A DNA stretch of 64,000 nucleotides from Gordonia effusa NBRC 100432 (GTDB lineage: Bacteria; Actinomycetota; Actinomycetes; Mycobacteriales; Mycobacteriaceae). Positions 42,601-51,354 of the stretch are shown in pieces. The position numbers and the translations under genes were made by a program. The stretch lies in assembly GCF_000241305.1 (NCBI RefSeq), contig NZ_BAEH01000018.1, positions 62,001-126,000 of the forward strand, read 5' to 3'. Numbering within the stretch: position 1 is the stretch's first letter; each line of letters starts with the position of its first letter. The notes beneath the pieces are model-generated. The model had not been told where the DNA came from. It was given only the letters and a program-made list of their open reading frames with translations, and searched no databases.

Positions 42601-44255
42601 GAGCGCGGTGGCTGATCCTGGTCGTTGCACTGGCGACCAGTGCTGCACTCGTGGCAGGTTGTGGCGTCGACCTTAGTGGCGGCGGCAGCACCACGAGTAC
42701 CGAGCCGCAGATGAATTTCCAGCCGAGGGAGAATGTGCGTGATGGCGGTAGCCTGACAACCGCGATCGATGAGGTGAGCCCGCAGTGGAATACTTTCCAC
42801 GCCGACGGATCCGCCTACACGCAGACACTGTGGCGCTGGTACAACCCGATGTTGGCCTATTTCGCCCCGGACGGGGAGTACTCATTCAACCGTGACTATC
42901 TGACCGATGTGCAGACCGACCTGGTCGATGGCAACACGCGGGTGACCTACACGATCAATCCCAAGGCGCGGTACAACGATGGAACTCCCATCGATTGGCG
43001 GGCGTTCGTCAACACCTGGCTGACCAACCGCGGCGTCGACCCGAATTACGTAGTCAGCTCGTCGGACGGCTATAACCAGATCGCTTCGGTGACCCGAGGC
43101 GTCGACGACCGTCAGGCGGTAGTTCGTTTCAATGGCGTGTGGGCGTGGCCGAATGGCCTATTCAATATGCTGGTTCATCCGAAGGTGAATACGCCGGACT
43201 TGTTCAACAAGGCGTATCTGCAAGCGCCGCACAATGAATGGGGCGCGGGACCGTATATCGTGTCCTCCTACGACGTTCACGCTGGCATCGTCGTGTTCGC
43301 ACGGAATCCCAAGTGGTGGGGCAAACCCGGCAAGCTAGATCGACGCGTGTTTCGGCAAATGGAGGACGTGGCTTCGATCAACGCGTTCAGTAACGGCGAA
43401 TTGGACGCCATCGGCGTCTCAACAAAGGACAGTCGTGCGCGGGTGCTTACGATGCCCAAGGTCGATATCCGAACGTCTGCCACGCCGCAAAAGGCCTTGA
43501 TGGTGGTCAATTTGGACGCGGACATTCTCGGCGATCGTCGTGTACGTGAGGCTCTATTACGCGGCGTCGATCGAGAGACGTTGGCGCGCATCAGATTTAC
43601 CGGGCTGAACTATAGTGAGCCCTTGCCGGGGTCGCTGGTGATGTACCCGTTCCAGCCGGGATACACCGACAACGTCACTCCTTCCATTACCTACGATCAG
43701 GTCAAAGCGCGGGCACTGCTCGATGAAGCCGGGTGGCGACCGGAAGACGGCGAGATTCGGCGCAAGGACGGCAAGGAACTGAAGCTGACGCTCCCGCTAC
43801 TCGGCGATTCTCCGGTGATCACGAATGTCGCTCGGGCACTGCAGGCGATGCTCAAGCAGATCGGCATTAATCTGGATCTCGTCGTACGCCCCAGCTCCGA
43901 CTTCTCAAGAGTGATTATCAACAAGGAGTTTGACGTCTTTCTGATGGGCTTTTCCTCCGGCGATCCCTACGGCATGGCCTATTTCTGCCAGGTGTGGTGT
44001 AAGGGGTCCCAGCTGAATAAGGCTGGAGCCGGATCGACTGAGCTTGATGCGGAGATTGCCCGAGTCGCCGCGATAGCGGATCCGGCTGAACAGATCAAGG
44101 CTGGCAACCTATTGGAGCGCAAGGCTTTCGCGCAATACTCGGATCTCCCGCTATTCAATGGACCGCAGATGGTTGCGGTGAAACACGGCCTCGCCAACTA
44201 TGGCGCTGGATTGTTTTACGTCGGCCCGGTCGAAGACGTCGGCTGGCAGAAGTAG
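42597..44255 (+). CDS. Dipeptide-binding lipoprotein, family 5 (operon 1)
   Basis: 552 residues. Signal and lipobox LVAGC (Cys about 22) anchor it to the membrane. The family 5 layout follows: RYNDGTPIDWRAFVNTW, WGAGPYIVSSYD and the PLFNGPQMVAVKHGL end region. It captures peptides for the preceding transporter. It is last in its operon, after permeases and ATPase, while the second operon here has it first. Overlaps the ATPase stop by four bases. Ends three bases from the convergent DUF418 gene; no terminator is obvious between them. Confidence 0.9.
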   Translation: MRARWLILVVALATSAALVAGCGVDLSGGGSTTSTEPQMNFQPRENVRDGGSLTTAIDEVSPQWNTFHADGSAYTQTLWRWYNPMLAYFAPDGEYSFNRDYLTDVQTDLVDGNTRVTYTINPKARYNDGTPIDWRAFVNTWLTNRGVDPNYVVSSSDGYNQIASVTRGVDDRQAVVRFNGVWAWPNGLFNMLVHPKVNTPDLFNKAYLQAPHNEWGAGPYIVSSYDVHAGIVVFARNPKWWGKPGKLDRRVFRQMEDVASINAFSNGELDAIGVSTKDSRARVLTMPKVDIRTSATPQKALMVVNLDADILGDRRVREALLRGVDRETLARIRFTGLNYSEPLPGSLVMYPFQPGYTDNVTPSITYDQVKARALLDEAGWRPEDGEIRRKDGKELKLTLPLLGDSPVITNVARALQAMLKQIGINLDLVVRPSSDFSRVIINKEFDVFLMGFSSGDPYGMAYFCQVWCKGSQLNKAGAGSTELDAEIARVAAIADPAEQIKAGNLLERKAFAQYSDLPLFNGPQMVAVKHGLANYGAGLFYVGPVEDVGWQK

Positions 44256-44257
44256 CC

Positions 44258-45451
44258 TCATCGGCTGCGGCTCAGCGTCAGATACGACTCATGCCATAGC
44301 CATTCCAACGGCCCACGATCGAAGCGTCGCATCCACAGTCGAGCAAAGACCATCATCGCCACGCTGATCGTGATGAAGACCCCGATCGTCGCGGGCACAA
44401 CGATGTCTGGCCCCAGGTGCGCCGAAAGTCCGAGGCCCCAGCCGTAGCAGATGGCGCCGGCTAGAATGTTCTGTGCCACATAGCAACTCAGGGCCATGCG
44501 GCCGACTGGGGCGAGGGCCTGCCCGATAGCACCCGGCGTGCGGGCGTCGGCGTAGAAGTGGGCGACTGCGGCCAGGATGCCGAGCGAGACGATCGGAGCG
44601 AATCCGTAGCGACCCAGCACGAGACCCGCATCGCCACCGAAGAGGCCGACGATGAAGTCGAGTGGCAGCGCGACGCCGAATCCGAGGTACATCAATTTCC
44701 GACGGAGGCTAGCCGCGTCTGGGGTGAGGATGCCCCGGCGATAGAGGGCAGCGCCGACGAGAAACAATGCGACCGACATCGGCAGAATGAACACCATCTC
44801 GAACCGGAACATGACGAAGTTCTGTGCCCGGAACGCGACCAGATCGAGGAAGCCGCCATCGGCATAAGGATTGGGCGACAACGGTTTTGGATCGGATGTA
44901 GTTGCGGTGCGCTCGAGTAGCCACAGCCCGACCGCTGCCAAGGTAAGCAATACCACGTGCACACCCACTGCGATGACGGCCGCGACACGTTGACGTCGAA
45001 TCCGCCAAGACAGCAGGTAGGCGACGACCAGGCCGGTGATCGCGTAGCCCATCAGGACATCGAACTCGGCGAAGAAGAAGTAGTTGAGCAGGCCGTCGAG
45101 GAAGAGCAGCCCCGCCCGCCACGGGTAGCGGCCTGGCCAGCGGCCCCCGCGACGGTGCGCCGAGATCTGCTGGATGGCGAGCCCGATGCCGAACATCAAG
45201 GTGAGCAATCCGAGGAACTTACCTTGTACGAGCTGCTTGAGAATGTCTTCGGCAATCCCCCAACTGCCGATCGCATGGCCGGTCCCATTGAGGTAGCCGA
45301 CCAGGCCTTCGGCATTGGTAAAAATCCAGATGTTGGTGCCCAGGGTGCCGAGGATCGCGATACCGCGAAGCACGTCCAGACTCGCATACCGCGCGCGCGA
45401 ACGTGGGGCGGCAGCGACGGCGGATGTATCGGTCGAAGTCGTCGGGGCCAC
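44258..45451 (-). CDS. DUF418-domain membrane protein
   Basis: 397 residues, eight to ten membrane helices. The N-terminal YASLDVLRGIAILGTLGTNIWIF and the C-terminal PVGRMALSCYVAQNILAGAICYGWGLGL with LWMRRFDRGPLEWLW are the DUF418 (YeiB-like) hallmarks. Function is unknown; transport or modification of a small molecule is possible. GTG 45451 follows GGAGG. Divergent from a TetR gene with two palindromes between them, a common DUF418/TetR arrangement. Confidence 0.85.
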   Translation of the reverse strand: MAPTTSTDTSAVAAAPRSRARYASLDVLRGIAILGTLGTNIWIFTNAEGLVGYLNGTGHAIGSWGIAEDILKQLVQGKFLGLLTLMFGIGLAIQQISAHRRGGRWPGRYPWRAGLLFLDGLLNYFFFAEFDVLMGYAITGLVVAYLLSWRIRRQRVAAVIAVGVHVVLLTLAAVGLWLLERTATTSDPKPLSPNPYADGGFLDLVAFRAQNFVMFRFEMVFILPMSVALFLVGAALYRRGILTPDAASLRRKLMYLGFGVALPLDFIVGLFGGDAGLVLGRYGFAPIVSLGILAAVAHFYADARTPGAIGQALAPVGRMALSCYVAQNILAGAICYGWGLGLSAHLGPDIVVPATIGVFITISVAMMVFARLWMRRFDRGPLEWLWHESYLTLSRSR

Positions 45452-45479
45452 GAGCAGTCCTCCATCCCTAGATTTGATA

Positions 45480-45520
45480 GCACAGTTGTGCCGACAACGT
45501 AAGTTAGCACAGCTGGGCTA
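45480..45520. promoter_or_regulatory. Two palindromes between DUF418 and TetR genes
   Basis: GCACAGTTGTGC (45480-45491) is perfect; TAGCACAGCTGGGCTA (45505-45520) is near-perfect. Both share the half-site TAGCACAG, 26 bases apart. Probable operators for the TetR protein at 45531. Confidence 0.65.
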
Positions 45521-45530
45521 CCATAGCTAG

Positions 45531-46115
45531 GTGCCAAAGCTGATTGACCACGATGAGCGCCGTGCTCAGATCGGCGAGGCGTTGTGGCGCATCGTCCTGC
45601 GTGATGGTGTCGGCGGTGTTTCGATCCGAGAAGTCGCCGCCGAGGCAGGCATTTCCGCCGGCTCGCTCCGCCACGTCTTCGCCACCAAGGACGAGTTGCT
45701 GCTGTTCTCGATGCAGCTCGTCTATCACCGGGCTGCGACGCGTATCGCCGGGCACGTCGAGATCGACGACCCGGTCGAGCATGGGGTCGCGGTGCTGTCG
45801 GAGGTCCTGCCCTTCGACGACGAGCGTCGAGTCGAGATGCACGTCAACATGGCACTGATCGCCGAGTCGGGTACGCGCCCGACGCTGCGCGCAGAAGCAG
45901 TGCGTGCCCACGATGGGCTGCGTCAGTTGTGCCGCAACGTGATCGGGCGCCTGCGGGACTACGGACTCGTCGCCGAGCGGCGTGACGTCGAGGGTGAGGC
46001 GATGCGCCTGCATGCGCTGATCGACGGCGCCGCAATGCATTTGGTGCTTGGTGACAATGATCCGCCCGAGGCGGTGCAACGGATGCTGACGTTGTATTTG
46101 GAAGACCTGGCCTGA
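45531..46115 (+). CDS. TetR-family regulator of the DUF418 gene
   Basis: 194 residues. DNA-binding domain at about 7-55 (DERRAQIGEALWRIVLRDGVGGVSIREVAAEAGISAGSLRHVFATKDELL). The C-terminal part (TRPTLRAEAVRAHDGLRQLCRNVIGRL... HALIDGAAMHLVL) is of the BetI/TetR_C_6 sort. GTG 45531 gives the expected short N-terminus MPKLIDHDER. It most likely represses itself and the divergent DUF418 gene through the palindromes just upstream. Confidence 0.85.
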   Translation: MPKLIDHDERRAQIGEALWRIVLRDGVGGVSIREVAAEAGISAGSLRHVFATKDELLLFSMQLVYHRAATRIAGHVEIDDPVEHGVAVLSEVLPFDDERRVEMHVNMALIAESGTRPTLRAEAVRAHDGLRQLCRNVIGRLRDYGLVAERRDVEGEAMRLHALIDGAAMHLVLGDNDPPEAVQRMLTLYLEDLA

Positions 46116-46127
46116 AGACGACCTGGC

Positions 46128-46589
46128 CTAGATGTGAACCGCCGGACCGACTTTCAGGCTGAACCCCGGCAGTTCGCCGAGGGGAATCGACAATTCGAAG
46201 GTGCGGTCGTAGCCGGTGGAGCTGATGCGCCAGCCGTCATCGGTGCGGCGGTAGGTGTCGGCGTAGAAGGCCGCGCCGACGAGCATGAAGTTCAGCTCAG
46301 CGACGATCACCTTGTCCTGTAAATACCAACGGCCGCTGGCGATGTTGCCGTCCACCTCGATCTCCGGATGGGCCACGCGGTGTTCACTGATCAGACTCGG
46401 GCCCATATTCTTGCGCATGAACGCGACTATCTCGTCGCGGCTCTTCAGATCGAGTTCGCCATAACTGCCGGTCGCGTCGACAGTCAACGTATCGGCGAAG
46501 GTATCCCAGTCTTTGGTGTCCAACGCCCGCAAGTAGCGGTACTTGGTGGCTTTGATCGCCGCGAGATCGTCAGCGTGCGAATCGGTCAC
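46128..46589 (-). CDS. SnoaL-like (NTF2-fold) protein
   Basis: 153 residues of the SnoaL_4/nuclear transport factor 2 fold: AAIKATKYRYLRALDTKDWDTFADTLTVDATGSYG, then HRVAHPEIEVDGNIASGRWYLQD and a final GWRISSTGYDRTFEL. Such cone-shaped folds include hydratases, isomerases and ketosteroid-type enzymes; no specific reaction can be named. Overlaps the upstream SCO6745-like gene by four bases (coupled). ATG 46589. Confidence 0.8.
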   Translation of the reverse strand: MTDSHADDLAAIKATKYRYLRALDTKDWDTFADTLTVDATGSYGELDLKSRDEIVAFMRKNMGPSLISEHRVAHPEIEVDGNIASGRWYLQDKVIVAELNFMLVGAAFYADTYRRTDDGWRISSTGYDRTFELSIPLGELPGFSLKVGPAVHI

Positions 46590-47488
46590 TTCGAAGGCGC
46601 TTCCTTCTTACGAGTGCCGGGCAGGACGCCGGCATTGATCACGGCTTTCACATAAGGTCTTGTGCGGCTGATGATTTCAGCAGCCTCCGGTGCGGTCCAG
46701 CCCGCGCCGGTAGCGTCGTCGGTGCGGCGCTCGACGGCCTGGTAGAGCTGGAAGCCGGCATCGGTTAGCCGATGTTCGGTTTCCGTTCGCGTAGCCAGTC
46801 CGCGATCCACCAGACGGTCGATCGATGCTTGCCAGTCGTCTTCGGTCCAGCCGCGACTGATGAGAAAGAACTTGTGTCCCAACGCCCTTCGTGTGACGGT
46901 CGGGTCGGGCAGTTCTGCTTCGTGAAGGGCAGCGGCGTCGATGCCATTGAGGTCATAGAGGACGAGTGCCGCGATATGGTGATCGCCGCGCCACTCTCTA
47001 AGTACCGACAAATGTCGCCACAGCGCGAGATGGGGTGCATCCGGGATCGGTGTCGCGGCCCATGCGGCGGCGAGTGGACGTCCGCTCAGCGGAAGCTCGG
47101 CGACCTGCGCGCCGTACCACGCGACGAGTTTGGCAAGCTCTGTGTCGTTGATCAGATCACCCAGGATCTCGCGGTAGAGCGCATCGAGCATCTCTTCGCG
47201 ACGCGCCATGACGCGTTCGAGCCCGGCTTCGCGGGCCGCCGCCCACGACGTCGAAATCATCTGCGGCGCAAAGTTGTAGAAAGTTGCGGCGACCACCGAC
47301 GGCGAACATTCGCCGAGGACACCACCGCGAGCACCGACGTAGAACGCATGCGCGTCCAGGCCCGTATCGCGTTGGGCATCACCGAGACCGGGGTTGAAAT
47401 ATGCCAGTACGTGATAGGGCTCGAGTGTTTCGTACGCGCTGCGGGCGATGGCTGCTGGGGAGAGCGCCCCCGCGTCGGGTGAGGTCAT
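46586..47488 (-). CDS. SCO6745-family protein
   Basis: 300 residues. The N-terminal ETLEPYHVLAYFNPGLGDAQRDTGLDAHAFYVGARGGVLGECSPSVVAATFYNFAP and the C-terminal winged-helix-like LVDRGLATRTETEHRLTDAGFQLYQAVERRTDDA are typical of the actinobacterial SCO6745 family. Despite the MarR-like C-terminal part it is not a proven regulator. It is coupled to the SnoaL-like gene. ATG/GTG 47488 region; the DMT-like gene ends 13 bp upstream on the same strand, so all three could be one transcript. Confidence 0.75.
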   Translation of the reverse strand: MTSPDAGALSPAAIARSAYETLEPYHVLAYFNPGLGDAQRDTGLDAHAFYVGARGGVLGECSPSVVAATFYNFAPQMISTSWAAAREAGLERVMARREEMLDALYREILGDLINDTELAKLVAWYGAQVAELPLSGRPLAAAWAATPIPDAPHLALWRHLSVLREWRGDHHIAALVLYDLNGIDAAALHEAELPDPTVTRRALGHKFFLISRGWTEDDWQASIDRLVDRGLATRTETEHRLTDAGFQLYQAVERRTDDATGAGWTAPEAAEIISRTRPYVKAVINAGVLPGTRKKEAPSK

Positions 47489-47501
47489 ACGTCAACGTTT
47501 G

Positions 47502-48620
47502 TCACGAACGCCGACGACTGTCAACCTTTCCGGAGTTTTCACCGGTAGGTGAGCTGGTGTCGTCGGAGCCCGAACCGCCAGGTTCGGATGCGGGCAGTTT
47601 CGGAGTGGGATCGATATCGGCTTCCTTGGGGGCCGTCGACCGAAATGAGGTGTCGGAGAACAGCTCCGCCAGCCGCGAGCCCTCGCCGGCATCCTCGCGG
47701 CCTCGCCGCCACCCGCCTTTCATCGGCGGCTCTTCGGCGAAGTGGTCGGCGTCGACCGATCCATACCACGCGACCAGAACCGCACCGATAAACGCACCTA
47801 TGAAGCCGACGACGGCAAGCCACGCGAATCCCGGCTCGGCGGTATCGCCGAGGAAAACGACGCCGACCAGGCTTGGTCCAGCCGTCTCACCGACGACCAG
47901 CACGGCCGTCACGCCGTTGACCGCGCCAAGTTGCAAGGCGACTGTTTGAACATAGAAGCCGACCGCGCCCGCAATGGCGATCGTCCATGCCGCCGGGTCC
48001 AGGAGCAGCGCCCCGACGTCGAGCGGATGAACGCCGTTGAGAACTCGCACCGCGATCGCGATGACGCCGAACAACAGCCCCGATGCCGCACCGCCGACGA
48101 TCGCGCCGCGAGTGCCGAGACGGTAGACGGCCCAGAGCGCGAGCGCGCATACCGCGATGGTGGCGAGAAAGAGTCCCCAGTGGAAGCTGATTTCCTCGCC
48201 GCCGCCAGTTGAATGTGATGACGACGCGCCCAGCAGACATAGCGACACGATGACCATTCCGATCGCGATCCAGTCGCGACCGTGCAACACGATGCCAAGT
48301 AGGACGGTGCCGAGTAGGGCAGTGACGACCAAATTGGCCGAGACGATCGTCTGCGAAAGGAACAACGGCAGGAACCGCGCGGCGATCGCGCCACCGGCGA
48401 AACCGACGACAACCATCATTGTGCCGAGCACAAAAGAGGGGTCTAGGAAAGTGGAAACGGTCGATTGGACCGATGGCCCGCCGGTGGCAGTCACCTGATC
48501 GGTGCGGCCCTGTTCACGAGCTTCCTGCGCGGTACGCCGAGCGCCGAGGGCACGAAGCACCGTCGACATTCCGTACGCGACTGCGGCCAGGCTGGCTGCG
48601 ATCACGCCGATTACGAACAT
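47502..48620 (-). CDS. DMT-superfamily-like membrane protein
   Basis: 372 residues with nine to ten helices, from VIGVIAASLAAVAYGMSTVLRALGARR on. The paired five-helix pattern and DPSFVLGTMMVVVGFAGGAIAARFLPLFLSQTIVSANLVVTALLG are like DMT/EamA-type or NIPA-like magnesium transporters in actinobacteria. The C-terminal 80 residues are cytoplasmic, charged and low-complexity (KGGWRRGREDAGEGSRLAEL...). Transported solute unknown. Divergent from the ATP-grasp gene, 143 bp apart; this spacing leaves room for separate promoters. Confidence 0.75.
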   Translation of the reverse strand: MFVIGVIAASLAAVAYGMSTVLRALGARRTAQEAREQGRTDQVTATGGPSVQSTVSTFLDPSFVLGTMMVVVGFAGGAIAARFLPLFLSQTIVSANLVVTALLGTVLLGIVLHGRDWIAIGMVIVSLCLLGASSSHSTGGGEEISFHWGLFLATIAVCALALWAVYRLGTRGAIVGGAASGLLFGVIAIAVRVLNGVHPLDVGALLLDPAAWTIAIAGAVGFYVQTVALQLGAVNGVTAVLVVGETAGPSLVGVVFLGDTAEPGFAWLAVVGFIGAFIGAVLVAWYGSVDADHFAEEPPMKGGWRRGREDAGEGSRLAELFSDTSFRSTAPKEADIDPTPKLPASEPGGSGSDDTSSPTGENSGKVDSRRRS

Positions 48621-48763
48621 AGGCGCTTAACCTCCCCAAATCTCGACGTGGGCGCGTCCGTGCACAGGACAACAGTAGTTATTGTCAACCAGGTCGCGAA
48701 ACTGGATATTCCCGTCGAAGTCTGATTCTTCGCTGATTCCAAGGCGGCGTTACACTCCCTGCG

Positions 48764-49948
48764 ATGCATACTTCCGCGGGAAAACACGTCCTCATCACCT
48801 TCGCGCGCTCGTTTCTGACACTGGAGTTGTCGCGGCTGATGGCCGCCGCCGGACATCGAGTCACCGTCGTAGACAGTATTGCCGTCACGGTGAGCCGCTA
48901 CTCCAACTCGACGTCGAAGTTCGTGCGAGTGCCACCGCCGAAGTTTGAACCACAGGCGTACTGCCGAAAACTCTCGCAGATTGTCGTCGAGGAAGGGATC
49001 GACCTGGTCATTCCCATCCACGAGGAGACGGACATCCTCTCGATGATGGTGGGCCTGTTCGACCCGTCCGTCAAGTTGTTTTTGACTGACTTCGCCACCC
49101 TCGACATGCTGCACAACAAGGTCACTTTCCAGCAGAAACTCGCTGAAATGGAATTGCCGACGTTGCGTTTCGCGTCAGTCAGCAATGATGCCGAGCTCGC
49201 CGCGGTGGACTTCGGGACGCCGTTCGCGCTCAAGCAGTCCTACTCGCGGGGCTCGCAGAACATCTACAAGGTGATTCCCGGTCAGCCGTTGCCAAGTCCG
49301 CTCTACGAGGAGGGCAACGAGTGGCTAGCGCAGGAGTGGACGTCGGGCACGAGTTACTGCACCTACTCGATCTGCCACGAGGGCAAGATCTATGCCCACG
49401 CGACCTACCCGGTCCGGTATGCCATCGACGGAAAATCCTGTCTCACCTTCGAACAGGTCAAACACCCCGGGATCTTCGACTGGGTCACCAAGATCGTCGC
49501 TGAGACCAACTTCACCGGCCAGATTGGGTTCGATTTCATCGACAACCCGGAGACCGGCCTGCGCTGCATCGAATGCAACCCGCGCGCGACGAGCGGCATC
49601 ATGATGTTCCGCGAACACAACGGCGTCGATCGCGCGTTCTTCGGCACCAATGTCGATGCCGAGGGCGAAGTGCAACTGATCGAGCCGGATGACGATGTCG
49701 ACAAGATGATCGGCGTCGGGATGCTGCTCTACGGCTGGCGCAAAGAAGCGTTCCCGAACAACTCGATGCGCGGATTCGGCAAGGAGTTTCGTCGGGCGCA
49801 GGACGTCATTACCCGCAAAGGTGACGAGCGCCCCGCACTGATGCTCGTGCCGTCCTACGCGGCGATCCTGCGTACGTGCATCAAATACAAAGTCGGCCTT
49901 GCCGAAGCGTTCATGCACGACCACGAGTGGGACGGGCACAAAGTCTGA
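48764..49948 (+). CDS. ATP-grasp ligase-like protein
   Basis: 394 residues. The N-terminal Rossmann-like part (HVLITFARSFLTLELSRLMAAAGHRVTVVD) is followed by the ATP-grasp core: TPFALKQSYSRGSQNIYKV (nucleotide lysine and flexible loop), WLAQEWTSGTSYCTYSI, GQIGFDFIDNPETGLRCIECNPRATSGI (metal-binding Glu and Asn). These ligases join a carboxylate to an amine or thiol with ATP, as in carbamoyl-phosphate synthase or peptide ligases. The partners are unknown; there are no biosynthetic neighbours beyond the divergent DMT-like gene, which could export a product. ATG 48764. Confidence 0.8.
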   Translation: MHTSAGKHVLITFARSFLTLELSRLMAAAGHRVTVVDSIAVTVSRYSNSTSKFVRVPPPKFEPQAYCRKLSQIVVEEGIDLVIPIHEETDILSMMVGLFDPSVKLFLTDFATLDMLHNKVTFQQKLAEMELPTLRFASVSNDAELAAVDFGTPFALKQSYSRGSQNIYKVIPGQPLPSPLYEEGNEWLAQEWTSGTSYCTYSICHEGKIYAHATYPVRYAIDGKSCLTFEQVKHPGIFDWVTKIVAETNFTGQIGFDFIDNPETGLRCIECNPRATSGIMMFREHNGVDRAFFGTNVDAEGEVQLIEPDDDVDKMIGVGMLLYGWRKEAFPNNSMRGFGKEFRRAQDVITRKGDERPALMLVPSYAAILRTCIKYKVGLAEAFMHDHEWDGHKV

Positions 49949-49969
49949 GCTTTCAGGACGCAGTTCCCT

Positions 49970-50117
49970 CCGTTGGTCGAGTGCGGCGGTGCGAGGGAGA
50001 CGCAACCCCCTGCCGTTGGTCGAGTGCGGCGGTGCGAAGCGAGACGCACCTTCCTCCGTTGGTCGAGTGCCGTCGTGCGAGCTTGCGAGCCCGTCGGTGT
50101 ATCGAGACCCCGCAAGC
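49970..50117. repeat. Three exact-period 43-bp tandem repeats ending in GTATCGAGACC
   Basis: Units start at 49970, 50013 and 50056, each with CCGTTGGTCGAGTGCSG followed by KCGTGCGA or GGTGCGA and GAGACGCA variants; the third unit diverges after CGTGCGAGCTTGCGAGC. The array ends with GGTGTATCGAGACCCCGCAA (50097-50116), identical to the end of the repeat cluster at 14.8 kb. It has no spacer variation of the CRISPR kind. Found between convergent genes. Confidence 0.88.
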
Positions 50118-50154
50118 CGAATGCTCAACCCGGCCAATGGAATACACCCAACAT

Positions 50155-50229
50155 TCCTGAAAACCGCACCGCACGACGACACCGAGGGCACAGTGCCCCC
50201 GGCCACGCCGTACGGTGCAGTTTTCAGGG
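50155..50229. terminator. Long hairpin between ATP-grasp and metallophosphoesterase genes
   Basis: Outer arms start TCCTGAAAACCGCACCG (50155-50171) and CGGTGCAGTTTTCAGGGA (50213-50230), pairing with one mismatch. An inner hairpin GGGCAC/GTGCCC lies in the loop (50186-50198). Ends within ten bases of the minus-strand stop at 50238. A likely bidirectional terminator or structured element. Confidence 0.7.
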
Positions 50230-50237
50230 ACTGACGC

Positions 50238-51311
50238 TTACCGACGGAACGTCGTCGAATACGCAGCACGACTCGGTTCCGACGCACCAACCTCGAATGC
50301 GTTGAGTGTTACCGATGCAGCGGTGATGTCCAGCGTCATGAATCCGCGGTGGGTGTAATTCTCATACCGCGCTCGGTTCATCTTGGTCGACCGTGAATGC
50401 ACAGTCTTCGACGCTGCGCCGCAGACGATTTGGCGAGTGCCTTTGAGTGCCGGTGTTGGGTCGAAAACTTGTTGACTGTGGTCATGCCCGGACATCAAGA
50501 ATTGTGCCCGCCCGGCGACGTGCCGCTCGACAAAGCCTTTCAGCGCAACACCATTGAGTGGCGCGGGCAAACCGTCGTATGCGCCGGCGGGTCCGTGCGG
50601 GCCGTTGTTCAGATACGGATGATGTGTGCACACAAACTTCCACGGAGCCTTCGAGGATCGCAATCCATTGTCGAGCCATCGTGCCTGCCGCGTCATATAC
50701 GACCCGCCCGGCTCCCAATACGGCGAGAGGAAGGGCGGAATGTAGGCGGCAAGAGGATTGAGGTCGAGGACAAAGAATTCCGCGACACCGAGTGATACCG
50801 AATAGAACCGCGACGGCATGTACCAGCGTCGCGAGCGTTGGTGATACGCGACTTCGGTGTCGCCGCGCAGTAGCCAACCACCGTCGCCGGGGAATATCGC
50901 GGTGTTGTCGTGATTGCCGAGCGCCATGAGCCAGGGAAAGTCGAGGCCTGCGTTCGGCTTCTCGAATTTGGCATGGAACTGAGCGTCGTCCGGTCCGTTC
51001 GGGCCGCTTTCATAGATGTTGTCACCCAGACCGACTGCGATATCAAAAGGGTTGTGCCCGTGAATCTTTCGCGCCAGACTTGTGACGGCGTACTGTGGGG
51101 CCGCGCCGGTTCCCGCATCACCGGTGACGAGTACGCGCAGCGTCTCCGACGTACGGGAAGGAAGGGGGAAGCGTCCCGCGGCTGTTGCCGCGCCGGTGCC
51201 GGCGATTACCGCCGCGCCTGCGGTGGCCGCCGCTGCACCGGCCAGGAAGCGCCTACGGTCGATTGTCGATGGGGCAGAAGATGGAGCGGGGCTGTCCGAA
51301 TCGCGATTCAC
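50238..51311 (-). CDS. Tat-exported metallophosphoesterase
   Basis: 357 residues from GTG 51311. The N-terminus has a twin-arginine signal (STIDRRRFLAGAAAATAGAAVIAGTGAATAAG). The calcineurin-like metal motifs are in order: VTGDAGTG, VGLGDNIYESG, ALGNHDN, CTHHPYLNN and SGHDHSQQVFD. It probably hydrolyses phosphate esters outside the membrane as a folded, metal-loaded enzyme. It resembles acid phosphatase/purple phosphatase-type PhoA-like proteins. The stop of the ABC ATPase is 43 bp upstream on the same strand, so it may belong to that transcript. A longer start at 51407 inside the ATPase gene is unlikely. Confidence 0.87.
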   Translation of the reverse strand: MNRDSDSPAPSSAPSTIDRRRFLAGAAAATAGAAVIAGTGAATAAGRFPLPSRTSETLRVLVTGDAGTGAAPQYAVTSLARKIHGHNPFDIAVGLGDNIYESGPNGPDDAQFHAKFEKPNAGLDFPWLMALGNHDNTAIFPGDGGWLLRGDTEVAYHQRSRRWYMPSRFYSVSLGVAEFFVLDLNPLAAYIPPFLSPYWEPGGSYMTRQARWLDNGLRSSKAPWKFVCTHHPYLNNGPHGPAGAYDGLPAPLNGVALKGFVERHVAGRAQFLMSGHDHSQQVFDPTPALKGTRQIVCGAASKTVHSRSTKMNRARYENYTHRGFMTLDITAASVTLNAFEVGASEPSRAAYSTTFRR

Positions 51312-51354
51312 GGGACTACTGTGCCATGACTGTCTTATTCGCGCAGGTTTATGA

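Noticed and set aside
49970-50117. Possible CRISPR array in the 43-bp repeats
   Set aside because: There are no unique spacers; the repeats are directly tandem and diverge in their second halves. No cas genes are in the window.
49325-50290. 321-residue minus-strand frame over the ATP-grasp gene and repeats
   Set aside because: It is antisense to a clear ATP-grasp gene and runs through the repeat array; composition is arginine/alanine-rich as expected of a shadow frame.
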